DNA of 8,858 nt from the NCBI GenBank assembly GCA_934597125.1, contig CAKTQM010000057.1, positions 1-8,858 on the forward strand, read 5' to 3'. This stretch comes from an uncultured Oscillospiraceae bacterium. GTDB lineage: Bacteria > Bacillota > Clostridia > Oscillospirales > Oscillospiraceae. Positions within the stretch are counted from its first letter, which is position 1. Every line of letters begins with the position of its first letter. Below are positions 1 through 7,171 of this stretch, piece after piece. The notes below the pieces were generated by a model, which was given only the letters and a program-made list of their open reading frames with translations, ran no database searches and was not told the origin of the DNA. The translations under genes were made by a program, and so were the position numbers.

Positions 1-13
1 TGGTCTGACGCGG

Positions 14-21
14 AAAGGAGG
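14..21 (+). promoter_or_regulatory. Ribosome binding site of the acsC-acsE fusion
   Basis: AAAGGAGG sits 9 bases before the ATG at 31, a near-perfect Shine-Dalgarno sequence at normal spacing, and it fixes the start. Only 30 bases precede the gene, so no promoter can be assessed. A TGA at 6-8 could be the stop of an upstream gene in that frame, but too little sequence is present to say. Confidence 0.9.
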
Positions 22-30
22 AAGCAAACA

Positions 31-2304
31 ATGGCTGTTAAAGGTTTAGATATTTTCAAGCTGTCTCCCAAGAAGAATTGCAAGGAGTGCGGCGTTCCCA
101 CCTGTATGGCATTCTGCATGAAGGTGGCCCAGGGCGCGTTGCCCATTGAGAAGTGCCCCTATATGTCCGAAGAGGCTATCGCCCTGCTGAGCGAGGCCAC
201 CGCGCCCCCCATGAAGACCATTGAGGCCGGCGGTATGAAGCTGGGCGGCGAGACTGTCATGATGCGTCATGAGAAGACCTTCGTCAACCGCAACCGCTTT
301 GCCGTGTCCCTGTGCACCTGCATGGACGACGCCGCTGTGGACGCCAAGATCGCCGAGATGAAGGCGGTGGATTACGAGCGTATCGGCGAGCGGGAGTATG
401 TGGAGTTCCTGCTGGTTCACGACGGCGGCGACGGCGCGCGTCTGGCCGAGCTGTGCAAGAAGGCCGCCGCCACCGAGCGTGCCGTGATCATCGACACCGA
501 GAGCGTGGACAACGCCAAGCTGGCGCTGGCCGCCATCGGTGAGACCAAGCCCGTGCTGAACGGCGCCAACAAGGATAACTATGAGGCCATGAGCGCTCTG
601 GCTGTGGAGGCCGGTGTGGTGCTAGGCGTCAAGGGTGCCGATCTGGCGGAGATCCACGATACCGTGGCTGCCCTGGAGAAGCTGGAGAACAAGAATCTGG
701 TTATCGACGTGACCGGTGCCACCATCAAGGAGACCTTTGCCAACGCTGTGCTGGTGCGCCGCACCGCCCTGAAGGACGGCGACCGTACCTTCGGCTATCC
801 CTCCATCGTCAATCTGGCCAAGCTGTGCAAGGGCGACGTACATATGGAGACCGCGCTGGCTTCCGTGTTTACCATGAAGTACGGTTCCATCGTGGTGATG
901 GAGACCATGCGCTATGCCGAGGCGCTGCCCCTGTACGGCCTGCGCCAGAATGTGTTCACCGATCCCCAGAAGCCCATGAAGGTGGAGCCGGGCATCTATC
1001 CCATCAACGGCGCGACCCCCGACGATCCCTGCGCCCTGACGGTGGATTTCGCCCTGACCTACTTCCTGGTGTCCGGCGAGTTGGAGCGCTCCAAGGTGCC
1101 CATCAACCTGCTGATTACCGATGCCTCCGGTATGTCCGTGCTGACCGCGTGGGCCGCAGGCAAGTTCTCCTCCGGCTCCATCAAGAAGTTCTTTGATGAG
1201 TACGACATCGCCGGTAAGATCAACAACCGCACCCTGATTATCCCCGGCAAGGCCGCGGTGATGAAGGGCGACATTCAGGATAAGCTGCCCGACTGGAACG
1301 TGGTAGTGGGTACCCGCGAGGCCGTGGAGCTGGTGAAGTACCTGCGGGACGGCGAGTACATCAAGGCCGCCGAGGCGGTTGCCGCCTCCAAGAAGCCCAC
1401 CGAGGAGAAGAAGGTAGTGGACGCGGACGCACCGCTGGACTTCGAGAAGATCTCCATGTCCATCCCCAAGATCGACGTGGTGGATATGGGCGTGACCTAC
1501 AAGCAGCGCGACCCCAACTCCCCGAAGTTCGTCACCATCGGCGAGCGCATCCACTGCATCAGCCCCGTGATCCGCGAGGCCATGAACACCATGAACCCCG
1601 AGCCCATCCTGAAGCGTGCCGCCGAGCAGATCAAGGCCGGCGCCACCTATCTGGATGTGAACATCGGCCCTGCCGAGTCCAACGGCCCCGAGCTGATGAC
1701 CTGGGCGGTCAAGCTGCTGCAGGAGAACTTCAACAATGTGCCTCTGGCGCTGGATACCGCCAACAAGAAGGCCATCGAGGCCGGTATCCACGTGTATAAC
1801 CGCACCAACGGCAAGCCCATCGTCAACTCTGCCGACGCCGGTTCCCGTATCTCCAATATTGATCTGGCGGCGGCCAACGACGCCATCGTTATCGCCCTGT
1901 GCTCCGCCGACGGTATCGCCAAGGACAACGAGGAGCGTATGATGCACTGCCACCACATGCTGGAGCGCGGCCTGAGCCTGGGCATGGATGCTTCCGACCT
2001 GTGGTTCGACCCCCTGTTCCTGGTAGTCAAGGGCATGCAGGATAAGCAGATGGACGTGCTGAACGCCATCAAGATGTTCGCGGATGAGGGCTTGAAGTCC
2101 ACCGGCGGTTTGTCCAACAACTCCAACGGCGCCCCCAAGGCCGTCCGTCCCATCCTGGATTCCACGCTGGTGGCTATGGCTATGATGCAGGGTCTGACCT
2201 CCGCCATCGTGAACCCCAACGATCTGCGGCTGATGGAGACCATCAAGTCCTGCGATATCTTCAAGAACCACGTGCTGTACTCCGACAGCTATCTGGACGA
2301 GTAA
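31..2304 (+). CDS. acsC-acsE fusion: Fused corrinoid iron-sulfur protein large subunit (AcsC) and methyl-THF:CoFeSP methyltransferase (AcsE)
   Basis: This 757-residue protein joins two Wood-Ljungdahl proteins normally made separately. Residues 1-443 match AcsC (CfsA). The N-terminal [4Fe-4S] domain has Cys17, Cys20, Cys25 and Cys42, the same spacing I recall for Moorella. A TIM barrel follows, then a C-terminal cobalamin domain from about 330 that includes MSVLTAWAAGKF (368-379). Residues 444-498 form a charged linker. Residues 499-757 match AcsE, a DHPS-like TIM barrel of about 258 residues (stand-alone AcsE is about 262). It starts FVTIGERI and keeps the pterin-site residues Asp575 (LALDTAN), Asn599 (VNS), Asp660 (FDPL) and Asn696 (GLSN), which I equate with Moorella Asp75, Asn96, Asp160 and Asn199. 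The protein should transfer the methyl of methyl-THF to Co(I) cobamide in the cytoplasm. CoFeSP also needs AcsD, which is not in the window. There is no stop or frame change at the junction. Family assignment is very secure; the effect of the fusion is inferred. Confidence 0.95.
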   Translation: MAVKGLDIFKLSPKKNCKECGVPTCMAFCMKVAQGALPIEKCPYMSEEAIALLSEATAPPMKTIEAGGMKLGGETVMMRHEKTFVNRNRFAVSLCTCMDDAAVDAKIAEMKAVDYERIGEREYVEFLLVHDGGDGARLAELCKKAAATERAVIIDTESVDNAKLALAAIGETKPVLNGANKDNYEAMSALAVEAGVVLGVKGADLAEIHDTVAALEKLENKNLVIDVTGATIKETFANAVLVRRTALKDGDRTFGYPSIVNLAKLCKGDVHMETALASVFTMKYGSIVVMETMRYAEALPLYGLRQNVFTDPQKPMKVEPGIYPINGATPDDPCALTVDFALTYFLVSGELERSKVPINLLITDASGMSVLTAWAAGKFSSGSIKKFFDEYDIAGKINNRTLIIPGKAAVMKGDIQDKLPDWNVVVGTREAVELVKYLRDGEYIKAAEAVAASKKPTEEKKVVDADAPLDFEKISMSIPKIDVVDMGVTYKQRDPNSPKFVTIGERIHCISPVIREAMNTMNPEPILKRAAEQIKAGATYLDVNIGPAESNGPELMTWAVKLLQENFNNVPLALDTANKKAIEAGIHVYNRTNGKPIVNSADAGSRISNIDLAAANDAIVIALCSADGIAKDNEERMMHCHHMLERGLSLGMDASDLWFDPLFLVVKGMQDKQMDVLNAIKMFADEGLKSTGGLSNNSNGAPKAVRPILDSTLVAMAMMQGLTSAIVNPNDLRLMETIKSCDIFKNHVLYSDSYLDE
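1360..1527 (+). other. Interdomain linker of the AcsC-AcsE fusion
   Basis: Residues 444-499 belong to neither the cobalamin domain nor the methyltransferase barrel. The first part is Ala/Lys/Glu-rich (KKPTEEKKVVDADA) and looks flexible. The second part (SIPKIDVVDMGVTYKQRDP) looks more ordered and may be an N-terminal extension of the methyltransferase. About 55 residues could span a considerable distance, enough to let the corrinoid domain swing between partners. Boundaries are estimates from family lengths. Confidence 0.75.
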
Positions 2305-2330
2305 GCCTGACGGCGCAGTAGAAACCGATC

Positions 2331-2363
2331 GCCGCCCGCCGCCGTTACGCGGCGGCGGGCGGC
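2331..2363 (+). terminator. Strong GC hairpin between acsC-acsE and acsB (partial terminator or mRNA processing element)
   Basis: A perfect 14-bp all-G/C stem (2331-2344 paired with 2350-2363) closes a 5-base loop, TTACG. Only three T residues follow (2364-2366), so it is a weak match to an intrinsic terminator. It may terminate part of the transcripts, or it may protect the 3' end of the upstream message. The stem is certain from the sequence; the function is inferred. Confidence 0.75.
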
Positions 2364-2365
2364 TT

Positions 2366-2374
2366 TGGTATAGT
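2366..2374 (+). promoter_or_regulatory. Possible extended -10 promoter for acsB
   Basis: TGGTATAGT matches the extended -10 consensus TGNTATAAT with one mismatch. A usual -35 position would fall inside the hairpin, and no -35 is seen there; extended -10 promoters can work without one. It would start transcription near 2381 and give an untranslated leader of about 23 bases containing the Shine-Dalgarno sequence. Speculative. Confidence 0.35.
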
Positions 2375-2388
2375 CACAAAATTTTAGT

Positions 2389-2394
2389 AGGAGG
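2389..2394 (+). promoter_or_regulatory. Ribosome binding site of acsB
   Basis: A perfect AGGAGG lies 9 bases before the ATG at 2404 and fixes that start. It is preceded by an A/T-rich stretch (2376-2388), unusual in this GC-rich window, which should keep the site free of secondary structure. Confidence 0.9.
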
Positions 2395-2403
2395 ATCAAC
2401 CTT

Positions 2404-4539
2404 ATGAGCGTATTAACCGACCTGATCTATGGCGGTTCCAACGCCGTGGCCGGCCTGACGGAAGGTGCAGTCAACGACGCGATCGCCAAATACGGCGCAG
2501 ACAAAGAAATCGCATTCCCCGACACCGCATATTTCTTCCCCACCATTTACGCCGCCACCGGCGTGAAGGTGAAGACGCTGGGTGATCTGCCTGCCTGCGT
2601 GGGCGTGCTGAAAAGCCTGATTACCAATCAGGAGGATCTTGGCCAGGCGCTGAACGCGGGCCTTGCCACCGCTGTGGGCGCGGAGATCCTTGAGGGCTTG
2701 AAGTTTGTGGAGCCCAAAGACGCCTATGAGGAGGCTGCCGTTCCCGGTATCGGCTTCGTGCCCGATCCCATCATCCGCTCTCTGGGTGTGCCGCTGGTTA
2801 CCGGCGACATTCCGGGCGTGGCCGTGGTGCTGGGCAAGGCCGAGAATCCCGAGGACGCCGTGAAGGTAGTCAAGGATTATCAGTCCAAGGGCATTATGAC
2901 CTTTATGGTGGGCGACGTGATCGAGCAGTGCGCCGAGGGCGGCGTGAAGATGGGTCTGGAGTTCCGTGTGATTCCCCTGGGTCATGACGTGACGGCCGTG
3001 ATCCATGTGGTTACCGTGGCTATCCGCGCGGCGCTGATCTTCGGCAACGTGCAGCCCGGCGATCTGCCCGGCCTGCTGGCCTATACCAAGGAGCGCGTGC
3101 CCGCTTTCGTCAACACCTTCGGCGCCATTGACAATGTGGTAGTCTCCGCGGGTGCCGGCGCTATCGCACTGGGCTTCCCTGTGGTGGTGGATATCGACCT
3201 GGGCGAGAATCAGGTGCCCGGCGCGCTGGAGTCTGTGCTGGATCACGGCGAGACCGTGAAGCACTCTCTGGAGCTGCGGAACATCAAGATCAAGTCCAAG
3301 GATCTGCCCATCCCCGTGGCGTTCTCCGCCGCGTTTGAGGGCGAGATCATCCGTAAGGCCGACGTGAAGGCCGAGTTCTGGTCTGCCAAGAATCCCACCT
3401 GCGAGCTGGTTCTCATGAAGGACGCCGATCAGGTGGAGGATCACAAGATCACCCTCATCGGCCCGGATATCGACTCCGGCGATCTGGAGTACGCCATGGG
3501 CACCTTTATCGAGGTGTACGGCAAGAAGATGCAGGCGGACTTCGAGTCTGTCATCGAGCGTAAGATCCACGCCTGGTTCAACTACATGGAGGGCGTGATG
3601 CATACCGGTCAGCGCAATCTGCTGCGTGTCCGTGTGTCCAATGACGCCTTTGAAAAGGGTCTGCGGATGAAGGACTTCGGCGAGGTGCTGTACCACATGA
3701 TCATGGACGAGTTCGATACGGTGGTGGATAAGTGCCAGATCACGCTGATTACCGACGCGGCCGAGACCAAGAAGCTGCTGGAGGAGCAGGCGATGCCCCG
3801 CTACAACATGCGCGACGACCGTTTGGCCTCTATGTCCGACGAGTCGGTGGATCAGTTCTATACCTGCATCCTGTGCCAGTCCTTTGCCCCTGCCCACTGC
3901 TGCGTGGTAACGCCGGAGCGTCTGGGCCTGTGCGGCGCGGTGTCCTGGCTGGACGCCAAGGCCACCTATGAGCTGAATCCCAACGGCCCGTCCCAGCCCA
4001 TCGACAAGGTGGGGTGCTTGGATGAGCGCACCGGCTCCTATGAGTCTGTCAACGAGATGGTGAAGAACGCCACCCACGGCGCGGTGGAGTCTGTCACCCT
4101 GTACTCCATCCTGGAGGATCCCATGACCTCCTGCGGCTGCTTTGAGTGCATCTGCGGCATTGAGCCCATGTCCAACGGCTTTATCGTGGTGAACCGCGAG
4201 TACAGCGGCACCACTCCCGTGGGCATGACCTTCGGCGAGCTGGCAAGCTGCACCGGCGGCGGCGTGCAGACCCCGGGCTATATGGGGCATGGCCGCCATT
4301 TCATCGCCTCCAAGAAGTTCATCCACGCCGAGGGCGGCATCGAGCGCATCGTGTGGATGCCCAAGGAGCTGAAGGACGACGTGGCGGAGCGTTTGAACAA
4401 GACCGCCAAGGAGCTGTACGGCATCGAGAACTTCAGCGATATGATCGCCGATGAGACCGTGTGTACCGACTGCGAGGAGCTGATGAATTTCCTGACGGAG
4501 AAGAATCATCCCGTGCTGGGCATGGAGCCTCTGATGTAA
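2404..4539 (+). CDS. acsB: Acetyl-CoA synthase (CODH/ACS alpha subunit)
   Basis: ACS condenses a methyl group from CoFeSP, CO from CODH and CoA into acetyl-CoA at the Ni-Ni-[4Fe-4S] A-cluster in the cytoplasm. The 711-residue protein is full length and collinear with the Moorella enzyme (729 residues) except for a start about 18 residues shorter. All A-cluster ligands are visible: Cys488, Cys491, Cys500 and Cys510 in the segment CILCQSFAPAHCC...GLCG, and the distal-Ni motif Cys577-Gly578-Cys579. Each is exactly 18 less than the Moorella number (506, 509, 518, 528, 595, 597), so there is no net indel between the cluster and the C-terminus. Phe494 matches Moorella Phe512 next to the cluster. 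Extra cysteines lie near the site at 499, 582 and 584. The N-terminal part (1 to about 300) is the CODH-contacting domain. The gene stands between two GC hairpins and has a strong ribosome binding site and few CGG codons, which suggests high expression. Confidence 0.97.
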   Translation: MSVLTDLIYGGSNAVAGLTEGAVNDAIAKYGADKEIAFPDTAYFFPTIYAATGVKVKTLGDLPACVGVLKSLITNQEDLGQALNAGLATAVGAEILEGLKFVEPKDAYEEAAVPGIGFVPDPIIRSLGVPLVTGDIPGVAVVLGKAENPEDAVKVVKDYQSKGIMTFMVGDVIEQCAEGGVKMGLEFRVIPLGHDVTAVIHVVTVAIRAALIFGNVQPGDLPGLLAYTKERVPAFVNTFGAIDNVVVSAGAGAIALGFPVVVDIDLGENQVPGALESVLDHGETVKHSLELRNIKIKSKDLPIPVAFSAAFEGEIIRKADVKAEFWSAKNPTCELVLMKDADQVEDHKITLIGPDIDSGDLEYAMGTFIEVYGKKMQADFESVIERKIHAWFNYMEGVMHTGQRNLLRVRVSNDAFEKGLRMKDFGEVLYHMIMDEFDTVVDKCQITLITDAAETKKLLEEQAMPRYNMRDDRLASMSDESVDQFYTCILCQSFAPAHCCVVTPERLGLCGAVSWLDAKATYELNPNGPSQPIDKVGCLDERTGSYESVNEMVKNATHGAVESVTLYSILEDPMTSCGCFECICGIEPMSNGFIVVNREYSGTTPVGMTFGELASCTGGGVQTPGYMGHGRHFIASKKFIHAEGGIERIVWMPKELKDDVAERLNKTAKELYGIENFSDMIADETVCTDCEELMNFLTEKNHPVLGMEPLM

Positions 4540-4551
4540 CCAATCCTCTCC

Positions 4552-4577
4552 GCGGGGGCGGCAGACGCCGCTCCCGC
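4552..4577 (+). other. GC hairpin between acsB and acsV
   Basis: An 11-bp stem (4552-4562 with 4567-4577, ten Watson-Crick pairs plus one G-U) closes a 4-base loop, AGAC. No T-run follows, so it is not a classical intrinsic terminator. It lies 12 bases after the acsB stop and may protect the acsB 3' end or mark a cleavage point that lowers expression of acsV and downstream genes. Role inferred. Confidence 0.6.
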
Positions 4578-4593
4578 AGGGAAACGCGACCCC

Positions 4594-4599
4594 GAGGAG
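4594..4599 (+). promoter_or_regulatory. Ribosome binding site of acsV
   Basis: GAGGAG lies 7 bases before the ATG at 4607 and selects this start over any later in-frame ATG. The first residues (MYQVIFTFENG) form the expected first strand of a 2Fe-2S ferredoxin fold. Confidence 0.85.
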
Positions 4600-4606
4600 A
4601 ATTACT

Positions 4607-6538
4607 ATGTATCAGGTCATCTTTACCTTTGAAAACGGCGCAACGCCGGTGACGGCCACCGCCGCGCCGGGGGAGACGTTGCTGGAAACGGCGCGGGCGG
4701 CCAATGTGGCCATCGACGCGCCCTGCTCCGGCAACGGCTCGTGCGGTAAGTGCCGCGTGAAGCTGCTGGAGGGCAGTGTGGAGGGCTTGCAGACCAGCCA
4801 CATCACCGACGAGGACTATGCCGCCGGCTGGCGGCTGAGCTGCGCCAGCAAGGTCAGTTCCGACGTGACGGTGATGGTGCCGGACATTGCGTCGGCCTAT
4901 CAGAGCCGCATGAAGACGGCGGATCTGTCCACCGGAGAGGAGATCGCCATTTTCACCCGGCTGGAGGAGGATCTGAAGGCGGCGGGCGTGGATTTCAGCA
5001 ACGACTTTGTGGAGACGGAGGTCACCATGGAGGAGCCCACGCTGGAGGATACCATGCCCGACACCGAGCGGCTGACCATGGCGCTGGAGGCGGCGCTGGG
5101 CTGCGAGAAGGTATGCCTGAGCTATCCCACGGTACATAAGCTGGCGCGGGTACTGCGTGAGAGCGGCTTCCACGTGGCCGTGGCGGGAACGCTGAAAGAC
5201 GGCGTATTCCAGGCTATGGACGTGCGGGATGCCAAGGAGCCCCAGCCCATGTGCGGCCTTGCCATCGACATCGGCACCACCACCGTTTCGGCGGTGATCA
5301 CCGATTTGAAGACCGGCAGGCTGCTGGCCAAGGGCAGCGGCGGCAACGGGCAGATCCGCTATGGCGCGGATGTCATCAACCGCATCGTGGAGCAGGGACG
5401 GGCCGGCGGCGTGGAGCGCCTGCAGAAGGCCATTGTGGAGGAGACCCTCCAGCCCTTGACAAAGGCGCTGTGCGCCAGCGCCAAGGTGGACAGCGGCCGT
5501 ATTTTACGGTGCTGCGTGGCTTCCAACACCACGATGAACCATCTGCTGCTGGGCGTGGACGCCGATCCTGTCCGGATGGAGCCGTATATCCCCACGTTCT
5601 TCCACTGGGACGGCCTGAGAGCAGGCGATATCCGGCTGGTGGCCAATCCCGACGCGCGGGTGGTGCTGGCCCCCAACATCGGCTCCTACGTGGGCGGCGA
5701 CATTACTGCCGGCACGCTCACCAGCCGCATTTGGGACAAGGATGAATTCTCTCTGTTCATCGACCTGGGCACCAACGGTGAGATCGTGTTCGGCAACCGG
5801 GACTTTATGATGTCCTGCGCCTGCTCCGCGGGCCCCGCCTTTGAGGGCGGCGATATCTCCTGCGGCATGCGGGCCACTGACGGCGCGGTGGAGGCTGTGA
5901 CTATTGACCGGGAGACGCTGGAGCCCACGCTGTCCATTGTGGGCAGGGAGGGGCAGAAGCCTGTCGGCATCTGCGGCAGCGGCATTATCGACGTGATCGC
6001 CGAGCTGTACCGCACCTCCGCTATCTCCGCCAAGGGACACTTTGTGCGGGAAAACCGCCGTATTCTGCGGGATGAGCACGGCATGGGCCGGTATGTGCTG
6101 GCTTTCAGCAGCGAAAGCGACACGGGGCGGGAGATCGCCATTACCGAGGTGGACATCGAGTGCTTCATCCGGGCCAAGGGCGCCATCTTCTCCGCCATCC
6201 ACATCATGCTGTCCTCGCTGGACATGGACGTGTCGGTGCTGGAGCACATCTACGTGGCGGGCGGCATCGGCAGCGGCATCAACATGGAGAACGCTGTACG
6301 GATCGGTATGTTCCCCGACGTGGATCGGGCGCTGTTTGAATACATCGGCAACTCCTCGCTGGCGGGCGCCTATGCGCTGGTGCTGTCCAACGCGGCGGAG
6401 GAGAAGGTACACGAGCTGGCCAGCAACATGACGTATCTGGAGCTGTCCACCGAGCCGCGGTACATGGAGGAATTCGTGGCGGCCTGCTTCCTGCCCCATA
6501 CCAACAAGGAGCTGTTTCCGTCCAGCGTACAGGAGTGA
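4607..6538 (+). CDS. acsV: Reductive activator of the corrinoid iron-sulfur protein (RACo, ASKHA ATPase with 2Fe-2S domain)
   Basis: RACo uses ATP to return CoFeSP that has fallen to inactive Co(II) to the Co(I) state, passing an electron from its own 2Fe-2S cluster. The 643-residue protein has the family layout. A plant-type ferredoxin domain (1 to about 90) has Cys40, Cys46, Cys49 and Cys79. A linker and middle domain follow (about 91-215), then a large ASKHA domain. That domain has DIGTTT at 221-226 (phosphate 1), DLGTNGE at 386-392 (phosphate 2), GICGSGI at 454-460, and GGIGSGIN at 552-559 (adenosine side). It is encoded just after acsB, as the related orf7 sits in the acs cluster of Moorella. 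The related RamA-type activators use a different iron-sulfur arrangement; the single N-terminal 2Fe-2S domain and the acs context favour AcsV. Arginine codons are mostly CGG, unlike acsB, which fits a low-abundance repair enzyme. Confidence 0.95.
   Translation: MYQVIFTFENGATPVTATAAPGETLLETARAANVAIDAPCSGNGSCGKCRVKLLEGSVEGLQTSHITDEDYAAGWRLSCASKVSSDVTVMVPDIASAYQSRMKTADLSTGEEIAIFTRLEEDLKAAGVDFSNDFVETEVTMEEPTLEDTMPDTERLTMALEAALGCEKVCLSYPTVHKLARVLRESGFHVAVAGTLKDGVFQAMDVRDAKEPQPMCGLAIDIGTTTVSAVITDLKTGRLLAKGSGGNGQIRYGADVINRIVEQGRAGGVERLQKAIVEETLQPLTKALCASAKVDSGRILRCCVASNTTMNHLLLGVDADPVRMEPYIPTFFHWDGLRAGDIRLVANPDARVVLAPNIGSYVGGDITAGTLTSRIWDKDEFSLFIDLGTNGEIVFGNRDFMMSCACSAGPAFEGGDISCGMRATDGAVEAVTIDRETLEPTLSIVGREGQKPVGICGSGIIDVIAELYRTSAISAKGHFVRENRRILRDEHGMGRYVLAFSSESDTGREIAITEVDIECFIRAKGAIFSAIHIMLSSLDMDVSVLEHIYVAGGIGSGINMENAVRIGMFPDVDRALFEYIGNSSLAGAYALVLSNAAEEKVHELASNMTYLELSTEPRYMEEFVAACFLPHTNKELFPSSVQE
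6531..6535 (+). promoter_or_regulatory. Ribosome binding site of the DUF3786 gene, inside the end of acsV
   Basis: AGGAG overlaps the last codons of acsV, 6 bases before the ATG at 6542. The acsV stop (6536-6538) lies between the site and the start, and only three bases separate the two genes. This is a typical arrangement for translational coupling. Confidence 0.8.
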
Positions 6539-6541
6539 GCG

Positions 6542-7165
6542 ATGGAGATCCAAAACAACAAAGAGGAAGTGCCGTTTTCCCACTATCTGGCACTTTTTGA
6601 GAAGCTTGACCCAGAGGAGGCCGCGGCGCGCTGCGGCGTGCCCTTCGCGGACGGCTGCTTTACCGTGCGGCTGCTGGACACCGAATACCGCATTGCGTGG
6701 CCGGCATACGCCATCACGGCGGAGCGGGAGGATGCGTTCGCGCTGACGAACCTGCCCTGCCAGACCTTTTTGCTGCGGTATCTGCTGGAGGGGAAGCAAG
6801 CGGCGCTGTCGCTGGGCTACAAGACCTTTCGGGAGATGCCCTGGGGTGAGCTGTACATTACGCCCTATACGGGCCGCTGTCTGACGCGGGCGGCGTTTAC
6901 CTTCGGCACCCAGGTGACGGAGTTCGCCGCCGCCTGTGAGCGGATGGGCGGCGAAAAGCTGCCCCGCGGCGACGCGGGCTATGGCTTCGCCTTCTTGGGC
7001 GGCTACCGGATGCAGATGATGATTTATGCCGGAGACGAGGAATTTCCGCCCTCCAGCCAGATTCTGTATTCCGACAACTTCGCCGACGGATTTTCGGCGG
7101 AGGATCGCGTGGTGGCGGGAGATATTCTGATCTCCGCCATCCGACAAGAGATGAAAAGGAAATAA
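6542..7165 (+). CDS. DUF3786 family protein, function unknown
   Basis: This 207-residue soluble protein has no signal peptide or membrane segment. I recognise the DUF3786 pattern: an N-terminal FSHYLALFEKLDPEEAAARCGV segment whose central part is the family's Leu-Asp-Pro-Glu-Glu/Arg-Cys-Gly signature, a middle FLLRYLLEG (76-84), GYKTFREMPWGELY, a conserved GG, and the hallmark GDEEFPPSS at 164-172 followed by ILYSD and a SAEDR motif near 191-195. Cysteines (31, 39, 73 and two more) are scattered and do not form an obvious cluster motif. The biochemical role of the family is not known to me. Its three-base gap from acsV and position before a chaperone-like gene suggest a job in activation or assembly of the corrinoid protein or ACS, but that is inference from context. 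Arginine codons resemble acsV (CGG-rich), not acsB. Confidence 0.85.
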   Translation: MEIQNNKEEVPFSHYLALFEKLDPEEAAARCGVPFADGCFTVRLLDTEYRIAWPAYAITAEREDAFALTNLPCQTFLLRYLLEGKQAALSLGYKTFREMPWGELYITPYTGRCLTRAAFTFGTQVTEFAAACERMGGEKLPRGDAGYGFAFLGGYRMQMMIYAGDEEFPPSSQILYSDNFADGFSAEDRVVAGDILISAIRQEMKRK

Positions 7166-7171
7166 GAACAG

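Noticed and set aside
622..2271. Long minus-strand open frame of 549 codons opposite acsC-acsE
   Set aside because: The translation is His/Gly/Leu/Gln-rich low-complexity material with no family pattern, and it lies wholly opposite a certain gene. Such frames arise from the G/C-ending codon bias.
2413..4509. Minus-strand open frame of 698 codons opposite acsB
   Set aside because: Same composition shadow. It mirrors a complete ACS with all metal ligands, and I saw no recognisable domain in it.
4552..4577. Intrinsic terminator after acsB
   Set aside because: The stem is good but no T-run follows, and a well-spaced acsV gene begins 29 bases later. Listed as a hairpin only.
4433..5173. Minus-strand open frame across the acsB-acsV gap
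   Set aside because: It covers the gap only because the GC-rich hairpin lacks stops. Arg/Gly/Pro-rich with no motif.
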